A stretch of 64,000 nucleotides of DNA from Solenopsis invicta. Taxonomy: Eukaryota; Arthropoda; Insecta; Hymenoptera; Formicidae. The translations under genes and the position numbers were made by a program. Each line of letters starts with the position of its first letter. The first letter of the stretch is position 1. Shown here piece by piece: positions 49,084 through 60,431 of this stretch. The notes under the pieces are model-generated. The model was not told the DNA's origin and did no database searches. It was given only the letters and a program-made list of their open reading frames with translations. The stretch lies in assembly GCF_016802725.1 (NCBI RefSeq), contig NC_052671.1, forward strand, positions 8,537,501 through 8,601,500. The letters run 5' to 3'.

Positions 49084-50893
49084 CTGCAATCAGCAAAATA
49101 ATTCGGCATTGTGATCACGTTGTACATACGTACACCGTACGTATCCCACGCATACCGCATGATGCACAAAGGCCTTCACGACGTTTTCCAATATCGTTCG
49201 CGACACACTCGTTTTCCTTGACATACCTCGAAGATGATGATGAGCCTACGCATCATTGTCGCAGACATCCTACGCGCACTCACGACAAAAATTTTGTAGC
49301 ACACTCAACAGAACTTTCAATTATAAGTATTGCTAAATAAATAAATACTAACGTTACTAAAATTCTAATAATTACAATAAATCGCGCGTTAATCGCAACA
49401 TATAATTTTCAATTTTGCACTTAGTAAATGAATTTTTTTTTTAATGTTTGTTTTAACAGTAATTTTTCTAAGGTAATAAAATATTTGCTAATTACAGCTT
49501 TATTATATAAATTTTTATGTTTGTACAGTATATTTCAACACGTCTACATAATATTTTACAATCGTAACATTTACTAACGTAATCTATAACAATGTGGTTA
49601 CAGCTGATTGTCAGTTTTTATACTAATAAATTCCATTGTTATATCTGAACTTACAACAAAATGTTGTAAAGAGAAATTTTGTTGGGGAATGATATCTTCT
49701 TACGTATAAATTGTATCGGTATAATAGTTTGCAGAAAAAATATAGCAGGTCGAATCACAAGAATTGTCGGCGACAATCCTTAATGCATGATCATCCGTGG
49801 AAATAAGCTCGCCATCCGCATACATTATCCGCGATATGCGCTTTCACAGTGCGAGCCGCATCACTTCCGCCGCGCCGTGGTGAAACTTACTGATATTAAA
49901 AAGAGCCTTGCATCGAGCCGTCGCGTCGTGCGTTTGGCCGTGCACTTAAACGCAACAAGGAAGACGAGAGTCGTTCGTGATAAACGACGACGGCTCGCAC
50001 GTCGCGATGGTATGCCATCGTATGTGATATTTATCTTCTATTTGGCAATGTCGTAGAACGGGCAGGTTCAAGTGTAAAACCGTGAAAGCTGAGCACATGC
50101 ATGGGATACCTCAGAAAATTTATATAATGATATCAGATAACATTCCGTACTTTATGCAAAGTTTCTCTCTTATTAAAAGCGAAACTGAGACTGATTACGG
50201 GGTTATTCAATACTGAAGATTGAGAGATTCCAACGAATTGAATTTTCGCGACGCAAGTACGTGAATTTTGTTTCTCTTAAATGTATTTTAACTTGAATCC
50301 ATTGCTTTATTGCTAAAAGTTAAAGGACATTTCTGAAAGAAGGCAACAATGAAATCTTCAAATTTTCCTTTGTTTCAATCAAATTTTGCTAGAGATAGAG
50401 TTAGAATCTAACAAAAATAATATTCTTCTATTTTTATATTCAGGATTGGGTAACAACTAATTAAGAAAATAAAAAAGTTAAATAATAGAGTTAAAAAATT
50501 AACAACTTTTAATTTAATTAATTTGAATTGTTTAATGTTTAATTTTAACTAGTTATTTTTTTAACGCATAATTTTAATTTATTAACTTTTTTCCTAAGAT
50601 AAAAATTTATCTATATGAATGAAAAAAATGTATAACATAAAAAATATAATTTTACATAAAATACAATATTTTTTTATTTTATATAAATTTAATTTACAAA
50701 TAAAATATTAAATTTGTTTGATGATTCATATCATAATTGTTTTGAGTAATTCAACTTTAAAAAATTACAAATTTTTAATGTAATATGAATAATATTTTTT
50801 AAAATTAACTTTTAATTTAATTTAAGTTAATTTAATTTTAACGTAATTTTTAATTAAATTAGTTTTTTTGTTCATATAACTTAATTTATAGCA

Positions 50894-51239
50894 AATTTGA
50901 TTGGATTATATTAATACACACTGATGCACATTAAAGACGTTATACACTGAGCTAATCTAAATGTAAAAAAAAAATACAAATATCTCGAATGATAAAATAT
51001 ATATTTTATCAAACACATAGAGATGTGTGAATAATAGAAATATATAAATAGATTAAACCGCGAAATGTACTTTATTGCTGCTTGATAAAAAATATATTTT
51101 ATCAAACAGCAATAAAGTACATTTCACGGTTTAACCTATTTATATATTTATATTAAATACACATCTTTACCTAGATTTATGTGTGCTTAATGTGTGGCTT
51201 TAATGTGCACCAGTGCACACTAGTGCGTCCAACCGAATT
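50894..51239. mobile_element. Inverted-repeat (foldback/MITE-like) element
   Basis: Outer inverted ends are AATTTGATTGGA... and ...TCCAACCGAATT, with CTTTAATGTGCA arms. An inner palindrome of about 140 bp is centred near 51,085 (TTTAAACCG/CGGTTTAA side, TACTTTATTGCTG, TTTTATCAAAC). No coding potential. Confidence 0.65.
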
Positions 51240-51338
51240 CACTATTAGTTAAAAAAAATTAACATTTATTCATTTAATATATGCTTATGCTTACAAGGCA
51301 AAAAAAGATTTAAAACGAGCAAATGGTTGGAGAATATA

Positions 51339-51340
<2 letters not shown>

Positions 51341-51369
<29 letters not shown>

Positions 51370-51370
51370 A
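51341..51370. repeat. TG microsatellite
   Basis: About 13 tandem TG units following TATG. Confidence 0.95.
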
Positions 51371-52407
51371 TTTTTTTGTTATCAATTGTAATTGACGGTA
51401 CAACCAGAGTTTGCTCGTTTCGGACCTTCTTTGCTTTGTAAAAAATATATTAGCTTACCCTGGTTATATTGATCTTCTGAATATACATTATAGAGGACAC
51501 ACGTACGCGCTACGTGTTAAGTATGACAGATCGTTTTCGCGTAATGTGGCCGAGATTGTCGTCCCGACAATTATTCTCTCGCCGACTATACGATTTAATT
51601 GTTCGCGCGCGATCTCTCCACGGAGAGAGATGTGCCTCTGCCCGTTCGCATTATCTGAGATCGCACATAGAAATAGCGTGAAATTGTCGCCGCGCCGAGT
51701 GAAAACGGATTGTGTGTTATATGAATCGCGTTTAAATGCGGGTGTTATTAGACGTTCAAAGGCGTTTAAACATCGCGATTTGTCGGGGAAAATAATTATT
51801 TTGCGTTCTCTTTCTCTAATCTTCTCTAATCATCTCGACGAACTTCACGGTGAGGATTAGAAAGAACTATTTAAATCGTGAGAAGAAACGGTGAAAGTTT
51901 TTTTTTTTTTTTACACATGATGTCGTTAAAAGGAGAGCTCCCTTTTTTACGCGGATGCAGGAAAAATCGTTTACGTTCCGGAACGCGAAGCGTCGCCGTC
52001 GCTTCGTCTCGTATTGTGCGTTTCGCTTGAGGACGCTGCCGGCGCGACGCCCGTTTGGCACCATTTCCTCGGACGTGAAAAGGTGTCGAAGAGGCGGAAA
52101 TCTCGGAAGCGTTTGTCGTGAAGGAGGCGGAAACCGCCGCGCTCTTCCGTTTTACGAGCGATCTCGTTGCTCAATTGTGCTTGAAACGGCGACTCGCGTC
52201 GCTCTTCGGAGTAGAGAATCGTGGCAAGAAGTGGCTCACTTTCGATGCCAAGATCGGAAAGCACTTTATTTCACAGGACTAAACTTTGTTTCGAGGACTC
52301 GTCGATTTCCTGGGACTTCTGGTTGTCCCTGAGACATTCGGGTTTCGTTCAAAACCCGATGACGCAAGAAATACTAATATATCGGGCGAGTATCGCCTAA
52401 CGACAGG

Positions 52408-52536
52408 CCTCGGCTAAACATTTTTCCCACTTCGAACGAGACTCCGAGAATAAATGCATGTACGTATGTTTTTTAAAACGAAAAAGCGTTCTATTCTCGG
52501 AGTCTCGTTCGAGGTAGGAAAAATGTTTAGCCGAGG
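52408..52536. repeat. 129-bp GC-containing hairpin
   Basis: Arms of about 45 bp (CCTCGGCTAAACATTTTTCC ... GAACGAGACTCCGAGAATA and the inverse) differ at about two positions. The loop is about 37 nt with palindromic ATGCAT and TACGTA. Unlike the other palindromes here it is not AT-only and has no obvious target-site duplication. It could be a hairpin RNA precursor or a foldback element. Confidence 0.85.
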
Positions 52537-54509
52537 ACAAATGGTCCGGAGATGAACGGGTATTACAATACTGTCGAGGAAAACACGCAGACTGTGGTTT
52601 TAAACGAGTCGTCGAACTCGCGACAACGGCTATGCAAGTCAGCAAAAACGAAATTTATAGATTTCTGTTTTCTTGCGTATTTATATGTATTTGGATATGG
52701 CGCAAAAAATTTCAAGATTTATTTTATTTATACAAGGAGAAGGACACAAGGGGGGAAAGAAAGAGAGAGAGAGAAAGAAATTGTAAAGAATATATTTCAA
52801 TAGCGGACCTCACATTAATTGGTTTTGCAAGCTGTGTCTCGTCTCTTCAAATCTAGAAGATGCGATATTGCCACGACCCCACCGTTTCGCTTAATTAGTC
52901 AAATAAATTCATATAGATGCGGTAGCGCGGATGCGAGAAAACGGGCCTCTCGGAGCGCTCAGATAATTCGTTTTCTCTTTGCTGTAAATTAAAAAAATCC
53001 TCGAGTGTCCTTGTGGCGATCAAAGGATTCATTCAGCGAAGTCGTTAATCGATTTTGAGACCGTGTCGGAGACAGGTCGGCTGATTATCAACGCGACTCG
53101 AGGCTTTGCAGCATTCCTGAAGTGAAAATGGTGAAGCGTTGATACGCGCGACCCGAAATTCAACGCCTATCCGGCATTCGTCCCTCTTGATTGCCAATTA
53201 TCATCTTATCGACCGTTGACGGACTTTCGCCGCGCGCAGTGATGTACCGGCGTGAAATAATATTTCATCATTTACTCCGAACTGACGTTTTCGGTGCCAC
53301 CATAGATATACCGCGTCACCTGTAATAAAGTGGTACGAGCATCATTAATTAAATAACAGAGCCTAAGTGACAGGAGTAATCGAATGATAATAATGATGAT
53401 TATGCACTTGACAGTTCCGGGTGCGTGACAAAAAAAAAGGATTCCAAATGTGTACTGTCATGCGAATACCGTTCAAGAAACTGTAATACGTTCTACATGT
53501 TATATAATATCGCGCGATTAAAAGTTGCCGTATAATTTTATATTACTTCCTCCCCCCTTCCCCTTTGTCTTCCTTCCTCGCGTGCGATAAATCGAATCTT
53601 ATATTTATATCGCTGGCTGTGTTAGGCCGATTCTTTCGGTGACTAAATATAGTGCAAAGTAATAATTGCGGTGTTCTATTTCTAACATATTATTTTCTTA
53701 GATTCTTTGACCAATTCGGTGTCATTTCTTTCCTTAGTGAAAATGTCGGGAGAGATCGTCATTTATTGCGACTTTCTAGTTATTAGCATTATACATCTTT
53801 ATATCTAAGACTCGAATTAACGTTCTGTGTTAAATTACAGGTCGCTTAAAATTGAGTGAAGGGTACGATTGTTTCGTACTCTCTTTCAAAATTTATTTCA
53901 CCAAGAAACCTTCCTGCTAATTCATTAATGCGCAACAAAAGGAAGAAATTTGGCTTCCTCTCGTTGCGTATTAATTATTACACAATAATACATAGACAGT
54001 CTTATTTCTGTTTAGGAAAGATTGATTGCGATTTCTGACGAGAAAGAAATCCATTCGTACAAAAAAAAAAGAAATAACGCGTTACAGATTCATTCCGTAC
54101 AACACGGTACAATGTACAATATAATTTTTCATAAGACACATTCTCTCATAAGACATAAATATCGAGCACTAATGAATGTCAAGCAACGCGTTATTACGTT
54201 AAGCCATCGCGTATTATTCGTTTTAACCCGTTTTAATCTCGCCGGCAGCTTGTTAATTAAAAATCTGCGGCGTGTGTTGCCCCCTCGGCCGCTTGTAATT
54301 ATTGTCAGCGGTAATGTACGGCCTGTGTGCGGGATAATTGGCCAGCCCCTATTCGCCGTCCGAAAGTCCGTTGCATCCGTAAATTCTCGGGCCGCGTTGT
54401 CGTAGAATAACGCCGCGCGCGACCTACTTTTGCACCCTGCGACTACTTTCACTTGCGAGGACGAGGTCGGTGCGGATGCACGGGCGGAACGAATTTCCGA
54501 ATAACATAC

Positions 54510-56330
54510 CTCCGGCTTGCCTCGGTATTCTTTCGCTCTTTCAAGTCCGCTCTTCGTCTTTCTTCATTCGGAAATTTTATGACAACTTTCGCGTCCCGAG
54601 CGCGAAGCTCATTTGCAAAGGTACGCAAAGGTAAGATTCCACTAATCGTCGCGAGACAGTAATGATCAGAAAAATCATCGTGTTTATATATTGACAGTAT
54701 CATGTTTTTATTAAGAATCTTATTAAACTACAAGATGCTTTGCGTATGATTACAGCTGAACGCCAGCGTGAAAATAAATGAGGCGGAGGTATTCTTTTTT
54801 TTTTCAACTCGATTTCTTAATTTAAGATAAATAATGTGACTAATGTAATATCGATATTATCTATATAGTAATCTCTTTTCACATAATTATATATATATAT
54901 AATAATTAATAATTAATGCTGATATATATTATGGTTAGAAATATTGTATCTATGTTAAACGATAATATTCTGTATGATTGGTGTAATGATGTTTCATCGA
55001 TTTTTATACTCTCGCTGTTTCACGCATAAAGCCGTGAAATTTGCATAATGTGCGAACATTAACGTCATAAATCAACGAAAGAGAGATCGCGTGTATGCTT
55101 CCTAGGCAGTCGTTAACAACTGATCGTCGTACAATCTTTCTTCCTAACGGCGCTGAAGACGTCACGAAGGCCATTTCTTTTTGCAACGTCGTCCGGAGTT
55201 CTGTCAATACAAAAATACTGTCAATACAAAAATTCTTATTTTTTATTATTATTATTTCGAACATATCGCAGTCTACATAATGGACAGAATTATCTACTTG
55301 GAAACATCGATTACCTGGTAGCCAAATTCCACAGGACATTTTGGAGGATATTGGACTGTGGCTTACCGCCGGCCAAGATCAATTCGCAGACCGATCGATC
55401 CTCGCAAACGGTCAATTGATCGTCGAGCGTGCGTGCCTGCTTGTGTTCGACCGGCAGATCGGCGATCCGGTACTTCGAGAGAACGATGTTCGGCTGACTA
55501 ACGGAATTGATAAAAAAAAAATACGTAAGCGGATATTTAAGTTAGAGGTGAGAGAAAATGAGGAAAACGGGACTTACGTTGTCGCATTGCCGATCCGTAT
55601 GACATTCGGTTTTAACGTCGCCAATAGCAGCCCCAGCGGCAGAATAGTACCAATTAAGTGAACGATCTTCTTCCAAGGGAATGGTCTGTGAACGATATAC
55701 TGCGGTTTCACAATTGAAAGAAGAATAACGTTCTTGAGTAAATCGTAAAATGATGAATCGTTTTGTTAAGTGATTCCAACGGATTGCCTTAAAAGTCATG
55801 CAAACTAAACGAAACTATTTAAGTTGGATTAAACAGTTAAGAATTTAAATGTAAACAGAAATAATCTAATTATTAAGAAATTATAATATATAATGTATAA
55901 TATTGTTTCGACGCGTAAGATTCTCTGGTAGAAATGTATGCAATTAAACAGTCTATTTATTGTCCTGTTCTCGTTCAGTAAATAAAATTAGATTTTGCAC
56001 ATCTTTTGTGCGCAGTAATTGCAGGCAAAGTGTTACATCTTGGGATTCTCAGTAGTTTTACTTTTCAGTTTCTAAACAGGAGTAATAAAACTGTCCAGTA
56101 ACTATTCAAGAAATGCATAAAATTTCTACCGGGGTTATTATTTTTACATAATATATATTTTTATATGTGTATAAAATATTTTATATATACATGTATAATA
56201 CACTATGTTGCGATTTTCTCGAGGAAATGTAAGTTTAAGTAATTATACTGAAGTGCGAGGTAATAATACAAATTTAGTTAAAGAAAGTTTATTACCTTCC
56301 GGGGATTTAATGGATATTAAATAATATTCC

Positions 56331-56377
<47 letters not shown>

Positions 56378-57577
56378 TATGCAAATACACATCGTAAAAC
56401 AAATATGCAATTTAAAAAAATGATAATACCCTAATTGAACTCAAAGCACTATTTATACGGTTGGCCGCGTTTAAGTAACGCAATTAACACACAAATCTTA
56501 AACTGTACATATCGAGGAGCAGAAACAATTAATATCTTTCAGTGACCAAGATAGATAAATAAGTAACGTTCAACATTATCTGCTTGGCATTGTTACCAAG
56601 TTTTTTGAGAACAAACATGTATAAATGTCACTTTTACAAGCTCACCTTCTCGCTCGCGGATAAGTCGAATGTGGGTCCTCCATGAATTGTATATCGTTGA
56701 ACTCGCCGGTACTCGGTTGATAAAACGGATAGGGAAATTTCCGCTTTCTTGTGTAAGTTGACTCGTGATGCTGAAGTACCATGACACCGTCGCTCTCCGG
56801 GGTCTTCATCATCTCGATCAAGGGCTCCTGTGACACCGGCTGATAAGCATTCTGATTCTGATCGGTGTAATAACTGACGACATACGGTGACCTCGAAGCG
56901 TCGTAGTAGATACCGGTCGGTCGATGATCGGTCGTCGTTTTGTCGAATATGACCTGCATCTCCGGCTTCTCGCCGTTTTGAAAGAACGTCTGATCGACGA
57001 GCACGTGGCCAACGGCACCTTCGTCATACTGCGATTTCGAACTCTCTGTAACAGTCTGCCGATCGTCGAAAGACTGACGGATGTTCGATGATTGCACCAC
57101 GCCGTCGTCCTGGAATTTAATTCTGCTCGACTGCGTCGCCTCGTCCAGCAGACTGGAGGCACCCTGATATCCGTCCTGAAGGATTTTCTGAAACCGCTCG
57201 CGCTGCGTATCCAGGTGAACCTTGTTTCCGAGCCTCACGTGTTGCACGTTGTTGAATGGGCTCTCTCGAACGGATGATTGCTCGATCTCACCCAAGTGCC
57301 GGCTAGGCTTGAAGACGTCGGAATGGTTTAGAGAGCGGGATTCGATGACGATTGGTGATGCCAATTGCCGGTCGCTGTCGGTGATCGCTTCTGACAACGA
57401 AGCGAACGTCGTCGTTTCGTTGAAGGAATATTGATTAGACATCGGGGAAGTCTCCTCGAAGATGACTCTCGTTTTGCGTATCTCTTCAGACGCTTCGAGG
57501 ACCCTCGCGAGTGTGAGACCGACGATCAAGAGACGAAGAAGAGGGAAGCGACACATGGAGATCTTACGCAACCACAT
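54510..57577 (-). CDS. Gene 2: secreted/membrane protein with CX5C module
   Basis: Exons are 56,646-57,577, 55,578-55,685, 55,315-55,497 and, less surely, 54,510-54,641. All junctions are phase 2 with GT/AG ends. The ATG at 57,577 starts a signal peptide (MWLRKISMCRFPLLRLLIVG...). Residues to about 310 are polar and low in structure, ending in a basic stretch (YPRARR). The second exon encodes one hydrophobic segment at about 318-335 (IVHLIGTILPLGLLLATL). The third carries a CX5C module (CEDRSVC, 378-384) followed by ELILAGGK and QNVLWNLAT. The fourth is open for 44 codons in phase and very charged. No stop was reached with certainty; 48,842-49,083 may hold the end. Layout matches gene 1. No known enzymatic domain; function unknown. 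Confidence 0.78.
56335..56374. repeat. CT microsatellite in gene 2 intron
   Basis: Forty bases of pure CT alternation in the intron between the first and second exons of gene 2. Confidence 0.95.
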
Positions 57578-57960
57578 GTTTCTCGTTTGATTAAATCGGC
57601 AATCAGTGCGAATGAATGCGTTTGTGCGTCTGCGATGACGAGCTGGTGCAGAGAACAGTTATTTCCATTGCGCGATGTCCGCGTACTAAGACACTTGGCA
57701 CGACGTGCTGCGACTTTAACTCGTGAAAAGGCAAGAGTTGCGACGGGCGTATTCTAAAAAGCGTGAACGTGGGAACAATTTCTTAATCACTGCCACAATC
57801 ATCGTCCGTATTCCAATTGTTGTTGACAAAGTGAGCGCTACGACGACGTTTAGTTCAAGCAGCCGCAGCCGCAGGTAGGTACTCGGTGCATTATGGCGTA
57901 AATGCATGACGCCGCAACGAGAAAAATTTATGTGTTCGAAAGTAATTTCGTATAAAACTG
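57578..57960 (-). promoter_or_regulatory. Upstream region of gene 2
   Basis: GC-richer DNA directly upstream of the gene 2 ATG, likely 5' UTR and promoter. No TATA box or initiator can be assigned with confidence. Open frames on both strands appear to be by-products of composition. Confidence 0.35.
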
Positions 57961-58390
57961 ACATATTAGTAGTGATATTAATCAGAGAGAGAAAGTAATC
58001 AATTTATTATCCCTCCTTTCTAATTCACATCTTCGAATTTGTTGTTTTAACCATTTAAATGGTAGTTTGTAACACGATAGGTTTGTTGTAATTATACGAG
58101 ATATGTATAAAAGTTAAATTGTGAATTTTTGCATTATTCAAACAGCACAATGTTTAAGATAATAAATATTATGATAACAAAGATTTATAAATATTTATTG
58201 TTATAATACTTTTTTAAAAATATTAAGTAAATATTTATTAATACGTATTTAATGTGCATGAAGAAAAAAAATCATAATCTTTAAGGAATATGTTATTAAA
58301 ATGTAGACTAAATATTTTATGGAATATTTATAATATCATGTAAATAAAAAAATAAATATTTATAATATTTTATAAATATTTTATAAATAT

Positions 58391-58466
58391 TTGTGTGTGT
58401 GTACGTATGTGCGTGCGGGCGTGCGTACAGGCGTGCGTACGTGCGTGCGTGTGCGTGTGCGTGTGC

Positions 58467-58497
<31 letters not shown>

Positions 58498-58498
58498 A
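58391..58498. repeat. Alternating purine-pyrimidine tract (GT/GC)
   Basis: About 108 bp of nearly unbroken purine-pyrimidine alternation: TG repeats, then GCGT and GTGC units, then (GC)n and (GT)n. This is the classic composition for Z-DNA formation. Confidence 0.9.
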
Positions 58499-60378
58499 GA
58501 TACTTATAATAAATCTTTAATTTAGATGTTGAATTTAAAATCACAGAAATATTTTGATAAATATTTATATAAAATATTTAAAAAATATAAACATTTTGTA
58601 AATCTTTTATATATTTTGCTGTCTGGATAATATTGCGGGGAAAAGATAACTTGCAATAAGCCTGAATTCATACATCGAGGAAATTGGATGTTTCTGCTTC
58701 TTTGCCGTTTTTATTTTATACGATTTTGTGAAAGAAAACGCCGGAGAAATTCAACAGTACATAGTAGAATGGAAACATACCAGACTGCTAAATTGCATAA
58801 GTAAGATACGAGACGTTACTTGCTCTAGCAGCGCTCGCGGAACACGAGTATAATGAGCGGAAGGGGTGAAAAGACTTTCTAAGCCAAGTTTTATCGCCAA
58901 GCGGTGAGAGTCTGACCCTGTTTCGTGGCGAGGTCATTCCGATATGTTCTATATGCTCCGCGATGATCTTAGAGTTTTCATGTTCCACAAAAAAGTAGTA
59001 ACTTTTTACACGAGTCATTTTACATTTCTTCCAGCAGCCTCTTGTACAATTAACTTGAGAAGAATTTGCACTGACGCTTTATTAAATTATCGACAATTCA
59101 CTAAAAACCGAGTAGTAATAGCAATTTATACGATTAAAATTAAACAGAATTTATGATACAAAAACTTATGATAAAATTAACGAAAAGATGATTATTTTGA
59201 TAATATATTTTTTTTCCTTCTTTCTTCTCTAATTTTTTAATAGACATTTTTATATTACTATTTGTACATAAAATTGATTTAAAGTGAAATACACATTCAA
59301 GTAATTATCTGATATCAATCTACTTTAGTCACAATTACTTTCCTTGAAACTTTCTGTCATTGCGTTAGATCGCTGACATCTAGGCTAGATCTCGCGATAC
59401 CCTTTTCACCCCTTCCACCTCGTCTCATATCGTTGTCGTCATCGCGACTCTCCCTCTGATATGACTGGCAATGAAAGTAGACAGTGGCCGTACTCGCGGG
59501 CCATTCTACCCTTTCTTCAGCATCGGATCGTCATAGTCGTTTTCGCGGTTAGGTGTCTAGGTCAACCCAATTCCGGTTTCGAGTAGGCCAACTGACCGAG
59601 TCGTAACCGGAATCGGAAGTAAAAAAATAAAAAAAATAAAGAATAAACAAAAATTATATATGCAATCCCAAAAACGTGCCATTTCGTTTTTCGCACTGAG
59701 AGAAAGAAGAATCCATTTTTTTATCCGTTACGTAATTGTCCTAATTCCGCAACGTAGCAAAGATTAATTCGTTATTATTAAACAATTAAATGGATAAATA
59801 AACCAACCATGATAATTACTTTTGAATATTTTAAAAAAAGCTGTTGCTGCAACTTAAACTTAATATTCCAAGTTTACATAAAGACTTTCTATGCAAATTC
59901 TTAATCTATCAATAATAAACATTCAGGAAGTGAATGATGTACGATGTAGTGGTAGATTGTAAAATATACGATGACGCAATGTGGACACGTCCGCGCCAAT
60001 CGATTTTGTTCGGGATGACACGTAATGTGATACATGCTCAGATATACAGCGGAAATCGTGGTGGAAAAGCAAAGATACTCAGACAGAGACGAGAAAAGAA
60101 ATCGTCCGTTTCTGGGTCGGCGCCAGACAAAAAATCCTAGATCGGTGAAAATCTGGCGGAAGAATCGGAAGCTGCTCGTAAAACGGAAACTGTTAAGACG
60201 CGTTTCACTCGCGCGACGAGCAGGAATCACCATCGACGACGTGAGGAAGGGGGGAGGCACGGGCGAAGGTAGAAAAAAAAGGAACGACGGAGGTTTCTGG
60301 GCCGCGAAAGCGCAAAAATCGGTAAACGGCCGATTCTACGATTTGTTCGCCGATCCGATTCCGTCTACTATACGCCGA

Positions 60379-60431
60379 AGAAGGCCAAATCGGTGATTTG
60401 CCGAGCATGAAAATCACCGACGGCCTTCTTT
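60379..60431. repeat. Short stem-loop with GC-rich stem
   Basis: AAGAAGGCC and CGGTGATTT pair with AAATCACCG and GGCCTTCTT, with a small internal loop and a terminal loop of about 10 nt. It lies in a GC-richer island. Size is compatible with a small RNA hairpin, but no known family is recognised. Confidence 0.7.

Larger units (their letters stand above)
49084..54509. other. Presumed long intron or intergenic DNA
   Basis: Contains the inverted-repeat element at 50,894, the hairpin at 52,408, TG and purine repeats, and GC-richer islands at about 49,790-50,060, 51,480-52,340 and 52,920-53,250. Open frames in those islands (for example 51,411-51,860 plus) have biased compositions and no family motif. 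No gene is supported. Confidence 0.45.

Noticed and set aside
51411..51860. 149-codon open frame on the plus strand
   Set aside because: No family motif, no splice sites that fit, and it starts in a microsatellite-adjacent region. Kept only as part of a GC-richer island.
60034..60396. 120-codon Arg/Lys-rich open frame on the plus strand
   Set aside because: Extreme basic composition, overlapping frames on both strands and a hairpin at its end. No motif or splice support.
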